DNA of 64,000 nucleotides from Selaginella moellendorffii (lineage: Eukaryota > Streptophyta > Lycopodiopsida > Selaginellales > Selaginellaceae). The translations under genes were made by a program, and so were the position numbers. The notes beneath the pieces were generated by a model that made no database searches, was not told the DNA's origin, and was given only the letters and a program-made list of their open reading frames with translations. The stretch lies in contig NW_003314287.1 of assembly GCF_000143415.4 (NCBI RefSeq), positions 394,203-458,202 on the forward strand. The letters run 5' to 3'. This document shows, piece after piece, positions 1-11,672 of the stretch. Every line of letters starts with the position of its first letter. Position 1 is the stretch's first letter.

Positions 1-1700
1 AATGACTCTTGCACTTGTGGAGCACAATGCCCATCTAGAGGAGGTAGAGATGCAGCCTTGGCCACCAGATGAGGCCACTTCACTTAATATTGACCTAGCA
101 TGACTTGCATTTGCATTGCCAAGGGGATTTCTCTTCATCCTCTAGAGTTACTATCCATTAAGCTATACCTTTACAAGAAAGTCTTCATGTGACATTATGA
201 GCAATGATAAGAACATATTTGCAGCGACTTAAAGGCTATTTCTAGCCACAACTTTTTTGCTGCACCTTCTCCAGCTCTCCACCATAGTCCACAACACTCT
301 GACACAAAAGATGGATGACAGGCTAGAAGCTTACAAATTATCTATCAGCCAAAGGTGGCAAAAGTAACACCTTTTTTCCACCACCAGCCCAGCTCTTTTC
401 AGAAGCTTCTCCAACCTTAGGATGTCACATTGGACCTCTCCAACCACAAGATATTAGCTATAACCTCACCCATAATGATCGTGGCACTTCACTCAACCAT
501 TGGATTCTTATGAGCACTTTAGACTGAGTTCACTATTTTGGAGATTCTTCCTTCCATGCTTTAGGGGCTTTAGACATTGCCATACACAGCCGAGCTCCAA
601 ATTTGCTCATTTCGGCAATTCTACTCACTTTGGACCTACATTACATCACACATTAGAGGGTGACATAGTAGCTTTTGCAGCATCTCTGGCCTCCTTTATG
701 ACTCTTTAGGACCTCCTAGCACAAACTCAATCATTGCTCAATCTATGTAATTTCGACAAGGCAAGCCCTTTTCAATGGGATAACTTGTGATGCTCCATGA
801 TTTAGTCATCCATAACATTCTCCCCTAGGTGGCTTGGTCCCTTCTTCATCAAGAAGCACATTAGATGTGGTGTTTACATCCTCATAGATGAGGTAGGGTA
901 GGAGTTGTCTCTTTCTCTCTCACTCTCTTAGGTGAGCTCATTTCACTCTCTTTTTCTTCCTTTTCTTTTCTTTTTCTTTTTTTACCTCTGCTTTGATCTC
1001 TTCTTTGTCACATCCAAGATGCGATTTTTATGATAGAGTAAGCATAAGCTTGGACTTTCACTTTAAAGCTACATCAACTCCTCTCATTTGGAAGCTCATC
1101 AATTTCACGGTTTGCTACTCACAGTTCCTATGTTTTCTTTACATGATATCATTCCATCTATCTTCAACATCACTCTCCATTACTCATAGTCACAATTGAT
1201 TTATTTCACTACTTGCTACACCACTATTTACCACTCACTACAATTGCTTGGTTCACATTTCTTCACTTTTCTCACCATGCAAAAATGATCTTGAGGATCC
1301 TATTACATCACTCTATTCATCATCAAAATACACAGCAAAAACATCAAGAAACAGCCAAATCTAACATGTCAAACTCAAGATATGATACAGATTATCTCGA
1401 TGTAGCAAGTACAGGTAAATCTAGGACACTTAGCAACTGATTCTTGAGAGCTGGTTGGACCAGATGCACACAAAAAACCAGGAATTACTTTGGATGGACT
1501 ATCATATATGCTGCTGAATACGTTGACTATATTCACAAGTTGCCAAATCCCCTCTACTATCACTCCATTACAATTGGCTATCACTATCTTCCACCATGCA
1601 TTTATTAGGCAGCCATCTTTCATCATTCTTGTAGTTACCATTCCTAGGCAACACATTCACTTTCATCACTTCATTCCCTTGGAACTTTGAGAGCAGTTAG
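1..1700 (+). mobile_element. Decayed retroelement sequence, 5' part of the first gypsy block
   Basis: No open reading frame here resembles a known protein. Composition and style resemble the low-complexity tails beside the integrase regions of the gypsy elements further right. I see no LTR and no tandem repeat. Assignment to the adjacent gypsy relic rests on continuity alone. Confidence 0.35.
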
Positions 1701-2715
1701 GCTATGTTTAAGACACTTTCTAGAGGTGAGGAGGCCTTAAGTTGGAGTTCAAGTAACTGGTTCTCCTATTTAGTTTTATGTTTCTATCTTCTCTTTTTCC
1801 ATTTTTCCTTTGTTCTCTTTTTCTTCTCTCATTTTCACGTTTTTTTCCTCCACTTTCATTTTAGTGTTTATTTCTTTTGTCAAGTTTTCCCATGTGATTT
1901 CCCCTTGACTCTAGAACTCTATGCTCTCTTTCTTATTTTTCACTTTCCTTTGTTTTTTCTTTGGTCTCTTCTCCTCATAGCAATTATTGACATAGGGCAT
2001 CACCTTGGAGTCTACACCAACACTTTGGGTATGGGTTCTTTAATGCAACGTAGCTAGTATATTTGTTTGTGGTCACTTGTTAGCTTTGTGTGAGATTCCC
2101 TAGATTATTCCACTATCAAAGTCATGAGAAAATGTTATTCCCTTTTTCCCTATTTTTTGAGTTCACACAAAAAGGATGCTTTTTTGTAAGGACGAATTTT
2201 GATAATCATTTATAATTAGTGGTGCCTTTGATCTTTATTCCATATTTTCTTTATGCCTACCATAATTTTTCTATTCTATGTGAGCATATAGGACATCATC
2301 GTATGATTGAGAAGCTATGTAGGTCTTTCTATTGGTAAAAAATGTGACGTGATATTATTTAGTATATGAGTAGCTATGTTTGGTGTCAAGTTTGTAATAC
2401 TCTCTTTCATGCTATAGAAGGACAGTGGGAGTCAATTGTAATTTTTTGTTTATTTGAGTTGGTGGCATTTGATTTGATGGGGTTTTTTCCACAGATTGAT
2501 AATGAGTATATTATTATTACTTTTGACTATTTGACTCGCTAGGTGGAAGTTAGTGCTTTTGCTAGTGCATTTGCAACTATTGTTAGATATTTCCTCTTTA
2601 ATCAAATGGTGTTTCAACATTTTTGTCCCAAGTAAATTCTTTTGGATAATGATCCCATATTTATGGCTGAGACATTTCATGTTTTAATGTTTCAGTTGGG
2701 GATACACCACACTTT

Positions 2716-2720
2716 CATGA
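2716..2720. repeat. Target-site duplication CATGA, left copy
   Basis: CATGA directly precedes the TGTAGCGC terminus at 2721. The same five bases follow the end of the inserted block at 4539-4543. This marks 2721-4538 as having arrived, at its outer ends, by LTR-element integration. Confidence 0.8.
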
Positions 2721-3387
2721 TGTAGCGCATGTGATCATGGGATGAGATTTGGATATACTGTCACCGTGGATCCTTGGAACCTTGAAGGATAAATGGGGAT
2801 AAAATAGCCACTAAAGGCTCTCTCATCAAGCAATTGCCTATTTTCCAATTAGTTTAAGGGGAGAGAGATAAAGTGCGCTACAGTTGGTATCGGAGCAAAT
2901 GGCACGGGTTCGATTCCCATTGATTAATGGCTACTTAAAAATATAATATACCCTTGAGCAAGGTATATTCCTACCCCTAAATTTGAAATCGTACGTATTG
3001 GGCATCCATGCGTACGTCCTTCCTCTTGTGTGGAGTATCCACGGACGAAGGTATCCACCGTGGGACTGCGATACGGGTGGATGACTAGTTGCCTCACATG
3101 GAATAACTGATTTACACAATAGAAGGATTAGTAAATTGAGTGCGGAAATGGAGGTGCTAGTTCCCCTTGGCTTAGTAGAGGTCAATAGTTAATCAGGACA
3201 TTGACATCTCTGAAGGGGGGGTGAGTGTAGCGCATGTGATTATGGGATGAGATTTGGATATACTGTCACCGTGGATCCTTGGAACCTTGGGGGATAAATA
3301 GGGATAAAATAGCCACTAAGGGCTCTCTCATCAAGCAATTGCCCCTTTTCCAGTTGGTTTAAGAGGAGAGAGATAAGGTGCGCTACA
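2721..3387 (+). mobile_element. TRIM element, copy 1 (two 162-bp LTRs)
   Basis: LTR 1 is 2721-2882 and LTR 2 is 3226-3387, each 162 bp, beginning TGTAGCGCA and ending TGCGCTACA. Two bases after LTR 1 lies TGGTATCGGAGC, close to the initiator-methionine tRNA primer-binding site TGGTATCAGAGC. A polypurine tract (GAAGGGGGGGTGAG) ends directly before LTR 2. The roughly 340-bp internal region has no gag or pol. Size and structure fit a terminal-repeat retrotransposon in miniature, which must be mobilised in trans. Two more copies occur at 31532 and 43980. The antisense ORF across the internal region is carried by nucleotide conservation and is not called. Confidence 0.85.
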
Positions 3388-3391
3388 GTAA

Positions 3392-4538
3392 TGTAGCGCA
3401 CGTGGTTTTGACCCTTTATCTTATGGTGATTTACCATAGGATAACATCATGAAGTGGTACCTAAACCCTCTTTGTGCCATGTGATAGATGCCACATGTCA
3501 CATGCCACATGTCCATGCCACGTGTCCATAGGAACCTGAGGTTCAGGGCCTTGGCCACTGAACGAAGAAACGGTGCCAAAACCCCCAAGCATGGAGCCAA
3601 GGAGTGACGAAACTGAACCACGGAGTAACTCCCAAGCATGCAGCCCAAGGAGCGAAGGGACAGGAGCCCGGAGTGACTTGGAACAGTCCTAGAGTAACCA
3701 GCATCCCAATGCCAGGACCAGCACACAAAACGGAGCCAAATGGAGTCTGGCGCTATTTCGGCATACCGGTGGCCTAACATGAGGATATGGGTACTCCACC
3801 AACTAGCATGGAATGGAACTTGGGCTTAGACCTAAGCCGGACACAGAACAAGGATAGGCACGCAAGTGGGAGCTACACTATGCCTCAAGTTGGTCGGCCA
3901 TGCCCGACCTACCCACTATCCCTACTATACATTTGGAACCCCCCACAGCCCCCCCCCCCCTTGAGGAACACACGCTTTGGGCTTTCACCCCAAGCCTCCC
4001 TTAGTATCAGGAGTTAGTCTCTGGGACAAGCTCGAAACTTACTAAATATGGAATGTCCTTAGATTGCGAATTTGGACATGGGACAAACACCATTGTGTTC
4101 AGGCCGATCTCTACATTCCGTAGATATGCCATATGAACAAATCTGGACACTTTCCATAAATAGCATTTGGGACCGAAATGAGACTAACACAAAGGGCATG
4201 ATAGCGAGGGTGTTTGGCAGACACGGTAAGCTATCATGTAGCGATATTGAGAGACTAATCTCAATACGCGAGGGTTCTTGTCACTAGCAAGTGCAAGACA
4301 AAACGAGACGGGAACTCCTTACCGGCTAAGTATGCTTAGCTAATAACACGTAGGAATTCCGTCCTTATGCTCGTCTGGTCTAAGTACACTCGAAATGCCC
4401 AGTTAACTCCATTAGCACAAGAGGGGCTGATAAAGGGTCCAGCAATACTGACCTCCTGCCATCGTGGCAGTAAGGTAAGAGTGTCCGTAAGGACTAGTTG
4501 ACAGGTAACTTTCGATACCCGAAGTCACATTCGCGACA
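3392..4538 (+). repeat. Long LTR-like repeat, 1147 bp (copy 1)
   Basis: The repeat starts TGTAGCGCACGTGG and ends GCGACA. It is homologous, inverted, to 28113-29260 over its full length (1148 bp there). It contains a C-rich run near 3947-3961 and an AAAGGGTCCAGCAATACTG segment near the end. It has no coding content. TG...CA ends, 5-bp target duplications and reuse in both orientations point to a solo LTR of a large element. The four bases GTAA separate it from the TRIM on its left. Confidence 0.7.
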
Positions 4539-5368
4539 CATGAGTGTTTATCATCATTCACTTTGGTGGAATGACTTGTTTAGACCTTAAAAGGGATAAT
4601 CACAAAGTATATAAACTTTCAATATTTGAATTAAAATGGCTATTTACCATCACTTCAGTATATATATGTTATATGGGTGTAAAATTCTATTGATGCTTCA
4701 CCATATAAACTTTTATATGGTCATAATCTAATGGAGTTAGGTTTACTTTTGTAATTGTTATGAACTACAAATGGTTGGTTTTAGGATTAGTATTTGACAA
4801 GCATTCTTCCATTGGTCTAAGTAGAGTTTGTCGAACACCTACGCTGGATACAAATGGGATAATAACAATGCTACAACTCCCATCATCATCCACTTAAGAA
4901 TTACAAAATAGATGTGATGTTATTCCATTTTCCCAATCTTACAATATATGGTTTGTCTAAAGTCTTTCTTGTTTAGTAGAAGGGACTATATCAAGTGTTA
5001 CGGCAAATTGGGTTGCAAATTTATGAGGTTTAGCATGACATCTAATATGCTAATCCTTTAAAAATTGTGTATATACAGCGGCTGAAACACTTTATACAAA
5101 AGGATCAAAAACAACTAATACCACATATAAGTCTATCGATGTTTTTAAGCCCATCCATTAGAGAACATTGACTATTTTCCATCCTTTCGAGGGGAGGGGA
5201 TGATGTAAGGATTAAATGTACAATTACCATGCTATATCTTAATATTAGTGTGGTGGGATTTGATAGCTATTGGATTGTGGACCACATGCTTCTGTGTATA
5301 AACTAGGGTTTTTGGGTTAATTAATATGCACATTTTTGTATTCCATTTCCATATTCCATGCACTCATA

Positions 5369-6121
5369 ATATATATGTATGTATGTATGTATATATTACC
5401 TTATCTAGGTAATATACTAATTATAGTACTGTATCCATTTGGGATTAAATCCGGTAGGTTTAAACCTTAATTAATACATCAATAACTAAAGCATTATAAT
5501 TACTAAATATATATTTTTTTATTAGATCCAATTGCAACCTGGTTCTATATAAAACATTTTATAACTTTCATTTTATATAAGCTGTAAACATGCTGCATCA
5601 TAATAATGATTTGTTGCATTAAACAGAAACATGATTTTCTTTGGTTTTTATAAGTTTTATAGAATTTCATTTTTATACTTCCATGGGCTAGAATCTATGC
5701 CCTTCATGAGAGCTCAATGATGTAAAATTTGATAGCTTAGCTTTAAGGTTCATGGCTTTGTGTTGGCATGCTGTTTCAGACAATGTGAATCCTTTTAACT
5801 TAGAGGATAATATGTAGAAGTGTTGCAATTCCTCCTAATGGTTTTATGAAGATCCCAAAGCTGACAACAAAAATCCTACTATAGTTTGGGAAATTTCACT
5901 TGGTACTCTTAAAATCCTAGCTATGAAGAACTTCATCGCTTTTTTGCCACCCTGTACACTTGCAATGATTTATATTGAAAGAAAATTATAGAGAAAGTTT
6001 ACGAGACAGCCATAAGATTAGGGAATATCCTAGAATACAATAGGATATTCTAGGCCTATTCTTTACACAAACGGGTCTGTGCTATTCAAAATGATTTTGC
6101 AATATTATCCAACATGAAAAA
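5369..6121. other. AT-rich stretch with no gene seen
   Basis: The stretch holds AT-rich sequence with a short GTAT tandem run near 5374-5390. I found no exon-like coding, tRNA or terminal repeat here. The part nearest 6121 is presumably the 3' UTR of the thioesterase gene on the minus strand. Confidence 0.5.
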
Positions 6122-6851
6122 TTATCCTTGATTTCTCATAAATAAATTAAGTATATTTCTAAAGCGCGCTGGAAATTTGATTGGTTTGTCGTTCTTGTCC
6201 AGACAAACAACAATCCTTTTAGCCTCTAACACTGGCTGCAAACAAGAAAGAACTTGAAAACCCAAAAGCAAAGGTTCTAAACAAAACCAACGGACTTCTT
6301 TGTGAGGAAGCTTGTAAATGTTGTGGTCGAAAAACAGTCTCACAGCCGACGATCCAGTTATCCTAGCCGTAACAAGGAAAACATCCCCTGACTGGCATAA
6401 GTAACATTAATACCCCGGACAGATAGAACAAGAATTAGGAGATCATACTTTCAAAGGGCTCAAGTACTTGATGTTGAGCTCCGCAAGCGCAAGCACAGCA
6501 CCAGTCCCGGCAAGAGCCTCAGTATTGATTCCCAGCTCTTCAAATAACTCGTGTCTTGCTGGGTGAAAATTTGGCACCTTTCAAAGCGTATGAGCACAGG
6601 AAAAGCTTGGAACTGGATAAACCATACCATGGTCGCAGTAGCTCGCGTACACCGTGTTCTGTACGAGACCATAGTTGTTTAACTCGTAATCGCGCACCTT
6701 GAGCTCAATTTCATATGCTTCGCTCATGCTGCAAGTTTAACAAATGGTGGGCTTAGTCACATTTCCGAAAGTCCACAAGAATTTACCTATGTTGCGGGCC
6801 AAAGAATTCTCCCTTGACGCTGTCCCGTGCAGATCCAATGCTGAGCGGCAT
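6122..6851 (-). CDS. Acyl-lipid thioesterase-like hotdog protein
   Basis: Five exons (6787-6851, 6628-6728, 6449-6558, 6296-6391, 6122-6235) join in frame to about 161 residues. The hotdog core is clear: [20 protein letters not shown], then [31 protein letters not shown], and in the last exon [20 protein letters not shown]. This is the plant ALT (4-hydroxybenzoyl-CoA thioesterase-like) family, which hydrolyses acyl-ACP in plastids to release fatty or beta-keto acids. The usual Asp of this family falls in the [10 protein letters not shown] segment. The start at 6851 comes from a short first exon ([10 protein letters not shown]) spliced to an acceptor just before MSEAY. That exon is short for a plastid transit peptide, so either targeting is unusual or a further 5' exon was missed. 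The gene is divergent from the PADRE gene at 7645. Confidence 0.82.
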
Positions 6852-7644
6852 CGCTAGGAAAGAGGGATCAAGAACCCTAAAATCGCGCGAAACGCTATTC
6901 GGCATATTCTAGCTCCCTTTCGGGGTCTTTTAGGCATCGACTATGGACGGCCTGGATTGCATGACATACGAATATACTCCTTAAATTTTTTTGACAAGGC
7001 ATGTTTACCAAACCCGACATTTCAACGACGTAATGACGATCAACAGGTGGTTGCCTCTCAATTTCTCACCGCAACATTTTTGCCACGTGTCTCGAACTTA
7101 TTTCGTCTTGGTTGCCAGTCACACTGCTCATCAATGCTGCGGTCCACCAGAGACTTAAATCCAGTTGAAACTTACGCGATAGACCACACTCTTGTCGTGT
7201 GTGGTCGTCTCCCAAAACTTCTCCGTCGTCTCTCCTCTCCATCAGCCGAAAGGTTCTTTCGTCAGTCTTAAGACGCAGAGATTCCATCCACCTAAAGACA
7301 AGCTCCCCGACCATGACTGCAAAGCTGAAAAAAGAAAAAGTTTTGCTCAGATACGTGTTAGCTATCGCCAGTGAAAAGTACCTGCGTCGATTCCTGGGCC
7401 TTTTGATATCGTCTTAAGTCTTCTGCGTGTCGAATCGACGAGCCGGATAACTCCAAAGCAGTCGAGGCGCCATGGCGGTTGACGTCTTCGTTTCCCTGCC
7501 TTTCCCTTCCCAGCTTCCCATTTCCCTACATAGTTTTTTCAAGGAGCTGCCATGGAGGACTACGACGTGTCCTCTCCATTATTCTGCTCCATCCATCCCC
7601 CGCAGTGCTCTGGTTTGTAGCAGCAGCAGCAGCAGCTAGAAGCG
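6852..7644. promoter_or_regulatory. Divergent intergenic region between thioesterase and PADRE genes
   Basis: About 790 bp lie between two divergent start codons. ORFs on both strands here look random and overlap one another. The region must hold both promoters. A CAG run lies at about 7617-7636, just before the PADRE start, in the likely 5' UTR. Confidence 0.45.
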
Positions 7645-8081
7645 ATGGGGAATTGCCAAGCTTCCGACGCGGTCGCAACGCTGATAGAGTATCCCAACGG
7701 GCGGATGGAGCGCTTGTACTGGACAATCTCTGCTCGTCAGGTGATGCTACAAAATCCCGGCTACTATGTTGCAGTCTACGTGTGGCCAAAGCCTTCATCG
7801 TCTCCAAAACGGAAGCCCAAAATGAAAATCCTGCCCCCCTCGGCCATACTTGCCACTGGCAACTGCTACCGGCTCATCAGCTTTGAAGGTCAGTGTCGTT
7901 CGATCCTTGACAGAGTGCTGAACCTGGCCTTGCAGAAGTACTAAACAACTTCTCCAGTAGGAAAATTGGCACCAGTCGAGTAAGTGGCATGGTCGATGCA
8001 GCATTTCTAACAGCACCGGATTCGTCCAAGTCAGGCACGGGGTCTCAGGTAGTCGAGCTGTTTGAGAAATCCACCATATGA
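7645..8081 (+). CDS. PADRE/DUF4228 domain protein
   Basis: The protein starts MGNCQASDAVATLIEYPNG and continues with RMERLYWTISARQVMLQNPG and YYVAVYVW. This is the diagnostic N-terminal pattern of the plant PADRE (DUF4228) family: small proteins, often stress or pathogen induced, of unknown biochemical activity. The MGNC start fits N-myristoylation plus palmitoylation, suggesting membrane association. Exon 1 ends at 7888 after YRLISFE; an acceptor at 7935 joins EEVLNNFSSRKIG in frame, and the ORF closes at 8081, giving about 128 residues. The EVL segment after the first intron is typical of the family. The gene converges on RBR, whose stop lies about 230 bp away. A further short 3' intron cannot be excluded. 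Confidence 0.82.
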
Positions 8082-8310
8082 TTCTGTTCCTTCCTCGTTG
8101 TGCAGTTCCAAACCTTTCCAGATGCCCGTGAGCTAGGAATGGGCATGTCGATTGCGAAGCCATGGAGGCCCTCACTAAAGAGTATTGCCGAGACTATGTG
8201 AAGGTGCACGTGTCCGTTGAAATCTTGTACATAATATCTGCAGCATAGACTTGGTCGACAAGAAAATTCAAAATAACAATGGTACTTTACCGTCTCTTTT
8301 GAGTTCAAAA

Positions 8311-11300
8311 TTATTCGAGCCTCGGACGTTTCCCTGGAGGAGACTGAGGATCTGGAATTGGACTTTGGTTGTCGTTTGGTACGCCTTGATCGACGTTCGC
8401 ATCGTTGTTCGGGGCGTTGGCTGCCGCCTCAGTGTTGTTGGTTAAGGCTCCACTAACAAAAGAGTCACTGATCATAGATGGCCCCAGGAAATCAAGCCTT
8501 CGCCTGCAAATACAATTAAAAACCAGATGGTGTGAACCTTGTGAACAACTAACCCGTTTGACGAATTTAAGCGACAGTTAATTGCAGTAAGATCTTTCGA
8601 AGGGCTTTGGTATGCGTGAGTACTTTCGCCAACACAAGCATACAAACTTTTTGAGTGTGGGGACATGATGTTTTCAACCTGTACGAGCTCGTCATATCCA
8701 ACCAGAAAGCAAAGAGCTTACCTTTGTATTTCGAAGAGGGGAGACATACACATTGTGCCTGGCAGATACTTTTCTCGGAGACATGTCGGGAATGGCTGGG
8801 AGGACAGATGGCCGTGGAGGTGAGTTAGGCGCTGCATTTACGACCAGCTCAAATCAGACTAACATGATTTTGGAACTCTTTACCTGTGTTTTCGTCTGCC
8901 ACATCACTTTGGCTTGCAGTCATAGACACCGAAGGTGGAGCGATTGTCACTAAAAATGACTTCACAGCAGGAACAAAAACAGTATTGTAAAATTTGATTA
9001 TATCTCCCGTCTCGGCAATCTGTTAGGGAAAACATAACATCTAAAAATTCAACAAAGATCCTTACCCCTCCCCGGTGTTTGAGATAAACACTCTTGAAAA
9101 CATGATTTCGGCTCTGAGGCTGCTTCCGGTACTGGAATATAATGTCTTTAAAGCTGACGTTAAGGCTCAAGACCTGCTCTTAAACAGCTGTGATTGGGTA
9201 ATCATCACAATATCATCGTACCTTGCATACGCCATACGTGCTACACAGTAGAATTTGATCAATGTGCCGGTTGAAAAAGATAGTTGTCCGATTCAGAGCG
9301 TACTCAACAACCTGGAAAATGTGCTCCACGACGAAACTAGGCTGCATAAGGCGTTCACAGAGAACTTTGATTCGGCTAGCGGCGAGCTTCAACACCTGCA
9401 CAGCAAAGCAGGTGGTCGAACGATGCGATGTAAGAGGATCTACATACCTTCTGAAAGAACACGACCATTACGATCTCATGCATAGCCTCGGTCGGTGAAT
9501 TTGATTCAGCTGCCATGTCTTCCCCTTTGGACGTCCCTCCTTGCGAATAAGACGGTATCAACGGTTCCAACGTTCGCAATGGTTCACTGATAAGTTCCAG
9601 ACGTCGTATGTCAGGTGCGAACCTGGGCTTAGCAACCACCAGCGAGTTATACATCGACGACCCCTTCTCCCAGGCCATGCTCTCTAAAAGCCGTTCCTCG
9701 ATAGAGTTTAAATGTCGTTTCAGCTCCCTTGGCAAAGTTGGTTCGTGCCTTACGAAAGACTCTATCACCTTGCTCAAGTCGAACGCAGTTATGCCAGTCG
9801 GTTCCAAAACAGCAGGAAACGCCAGAATGATGGTCTTGTGTGCCGCAAGGACCAACTCAGCAGAGCAGGCCAGCATGCACCGGTGAAACTTCTCGCTTGT
9901 CAGCACCGATGTCAAATTCTTGCTCTGAAGTCTCAGGAACTCGGCCCGACAAAGCGCCGTTAGAACTCTGTAGTAAAGCTTCGAGGCCTCCGATCTTCTT
10001 TGTACGGTCCATTCCGAGCTCCCACTGCTGTGGAGAGTGGCCCTCCAGCTGCCTTGGGGATAAACGGGAAATATTGCTTCCAGTAACGCTTTGCCCCTGT
10101 GCGTCACCTCTTCCGTTATGTCTCGGTCACACGACTTGAGGTAATCTAGTAATTCTATACTTGGTTCGGCGGGTAATGGTGCTATAACGGTCCGTAACCA
10201 CTTTGCTGTCGTCATAGTTACGCTAACAGGTGTCGGCGGCGGCATTCTAACTGCTTCAGATGACGATGGCGTTGGCATTTTAACTGTTCCGCCTTCCACA
10301 ACTTCACACAGCCTCTCCAGAATTTGCAGATGTGTGCCTAGCATATGGTCTTCGAGCAGGCCCTCAAAATACAATATGCCGTCTGCAACAGAATATCAAC
10401 ACTGGCTGGAAACTTACAAATTAGATAAACTTACCACAATTGAAACCTTGCAGGTTGCTAACAGCACTGGAGTCGCCTATGCCGGATAGACTTGGGAAAA
10501 CGGTCGGAATCATTTCTTGAATCTTTTGGAGCATCGACATAACATCACCTTCACAAGCATCTCCGACGCTGGAGATAGACGCTACAAGGTTCACCCCCTT
10601 GTCATCCCTTTTCGCTGCAAACAGGTTGTGTCAGTAACAGCACTACAAATGGCAAAACATACGAAAGAGAGACGTATTCTCCAATGAAAAGGATCGCAAC
10701 GACACCGGCATATGAACAATCATGACGACCTGTTCAAGAACGTCAGACATGGGAACAAAACGTCTGTTGCTTACAATGACACCCAGAAGCGCGTTCGTAC
10801 ACGTAACAAGATCAGGAAATTGCCCGAGGACGCGCATCCGCACAGCCAGGAAGAAAAACCAGCCAAAATGTTGCTGACCAGTGCTCGTCCCATCACTTAA
10901 CATTTGCGGCTTAAAGTAATCCAGATAATTCCTATTGTAGTGACTGCAGAGAAATTGTCATCGGAGAAGTTTAACAGTGCAAACAAGCTCACTTGAACAG
11001 AACCATCAAGTGCACGAAGGTTGCTTGGTCTTCCTTAGCCTGAAACAACGTCGAACTCTTTTAATCAGGAGTACAAGAAACAATCAGAAGCGATATACCT
11101 GAAGATGTTCCTGGAACTCTACCCCGTAAAGGTCATTCAGAGTTGCCGTGCATTTTTCTAAGAACTGTGGAAGCTCCCTGAAAAACTCGACAATACTGTT
11201 GACGAATTAAGCAGGCACAAAAGGATCAACAAAAAAAAAAAACAAAAACAATCTTACCTCACATTGGTCGCACGAAGAACTTGCGACACCGTAAAGGTGT

Positions 11301-11672
11301 GAGTTTCATTCCTATCCAGCTTCTTCAAGACATATAGAATGCATGCCATCCAAATACGCTCGGCCTCATCTGCCTGGAAAAAAAAAAAGACGACAAAGAA
11401 ACTTTGGAAAACCGACAAACACGAGAACTGCTTACCGAGCCACCGAGCACGGACGAATCCTTGAGCGATGTGATTGCGCGAAACAGCGCCACAGCTTTCT
11501 CCATGCGTATTTCATCCAAAGCGAGCCTTGCCTGTCAAATTTCCACGAACTGAGAGCCCGCCCAGCACAAGAAAAGAATCCAGACCTCGCAGCACTGCCT
11601 GAATCGAGCCTCGCCATCGAGCGCCGCGCGGCTGAAGGGAACAATCGATCGATCTTTCTCGTCGCCTGCCAT
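8311..11672 (-). CDS. RBR: Retinoblastoma-related protein (RBR)
   Basis: This multi-exon gene (about 14 exons) encodes the plant pocket protein that binds E2F/DP factors and restrains S-phase entry. Exon 1 (11586-11672) starts [20 protein letters not shown]; exons 2-8 carry the N-terminal cyclin-like region ([47 protein letters not shown]). The large exon ending at 10382 begins pocket [21 protein letters not shown] and [20 protein letters not shown]. Pocket B follows at about 9213-9418 ([29 protein letters not shown]). C-terminal exons give [57 protein letters not shown] and [18 protein letters not shown], ending PPGKRPRLE, a likely nuclear localisation signal. SP motifs in the tail are candidate CDK sites. 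The gene is divergent from fructokinase with 363 bp between start codons. Identification is secure; exact boundaries of middle exons are hand-read. Confidence 0.95.

Larger units (their letters stand above)
1700..5368 (+). mobile_element. Ty3/gypsy relic, interrupted at 2721-4538
   Basis: The stretch 2150-2720 matches 23330-23870 of the better preserved gypsy element and encodes broken integrase core (a degraded equivalent of DNGPTFMAEAF near 2640-2670). The match resumes at 4539 directly after the inserted elements and continues through the integrase C-terminal region. A polypurine tract (GAGGGGAGGGGATGA, about 5189-5203) is followed by an LTR at 5204-5368 that starts TGTAAGG. The reverse transcriptase region present in the related copy at 21.7-22.5 kb is missing here. 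Many stops make it non-functional. Confidence 0.75.

Noticed and set aside
2907-2925. Possible tRNA gene from the GGTTCGATTCC motif
   Set aside because: No acceptor, D or anticodon arms can be paired around it. Only the T-loop-like box is present, so it is reported as a motif and not as a tRNA.
2931-3185. Antisense ORF conserved in all three TRIM copies (also 31742-31930 and 44183-44377)
   Set aside because: Conservation follows the nucleotide identity of the TRIM copies. The frame is broken or shortened between copies, so it is not evidence of a protein.
7479-7886. ORFs overlapping the PADRE gene (7479-7886 plus, 7526-7807 minus)
   Set aside because: Both overlap the recognisable PADRE coding frame and have no family resemblance.
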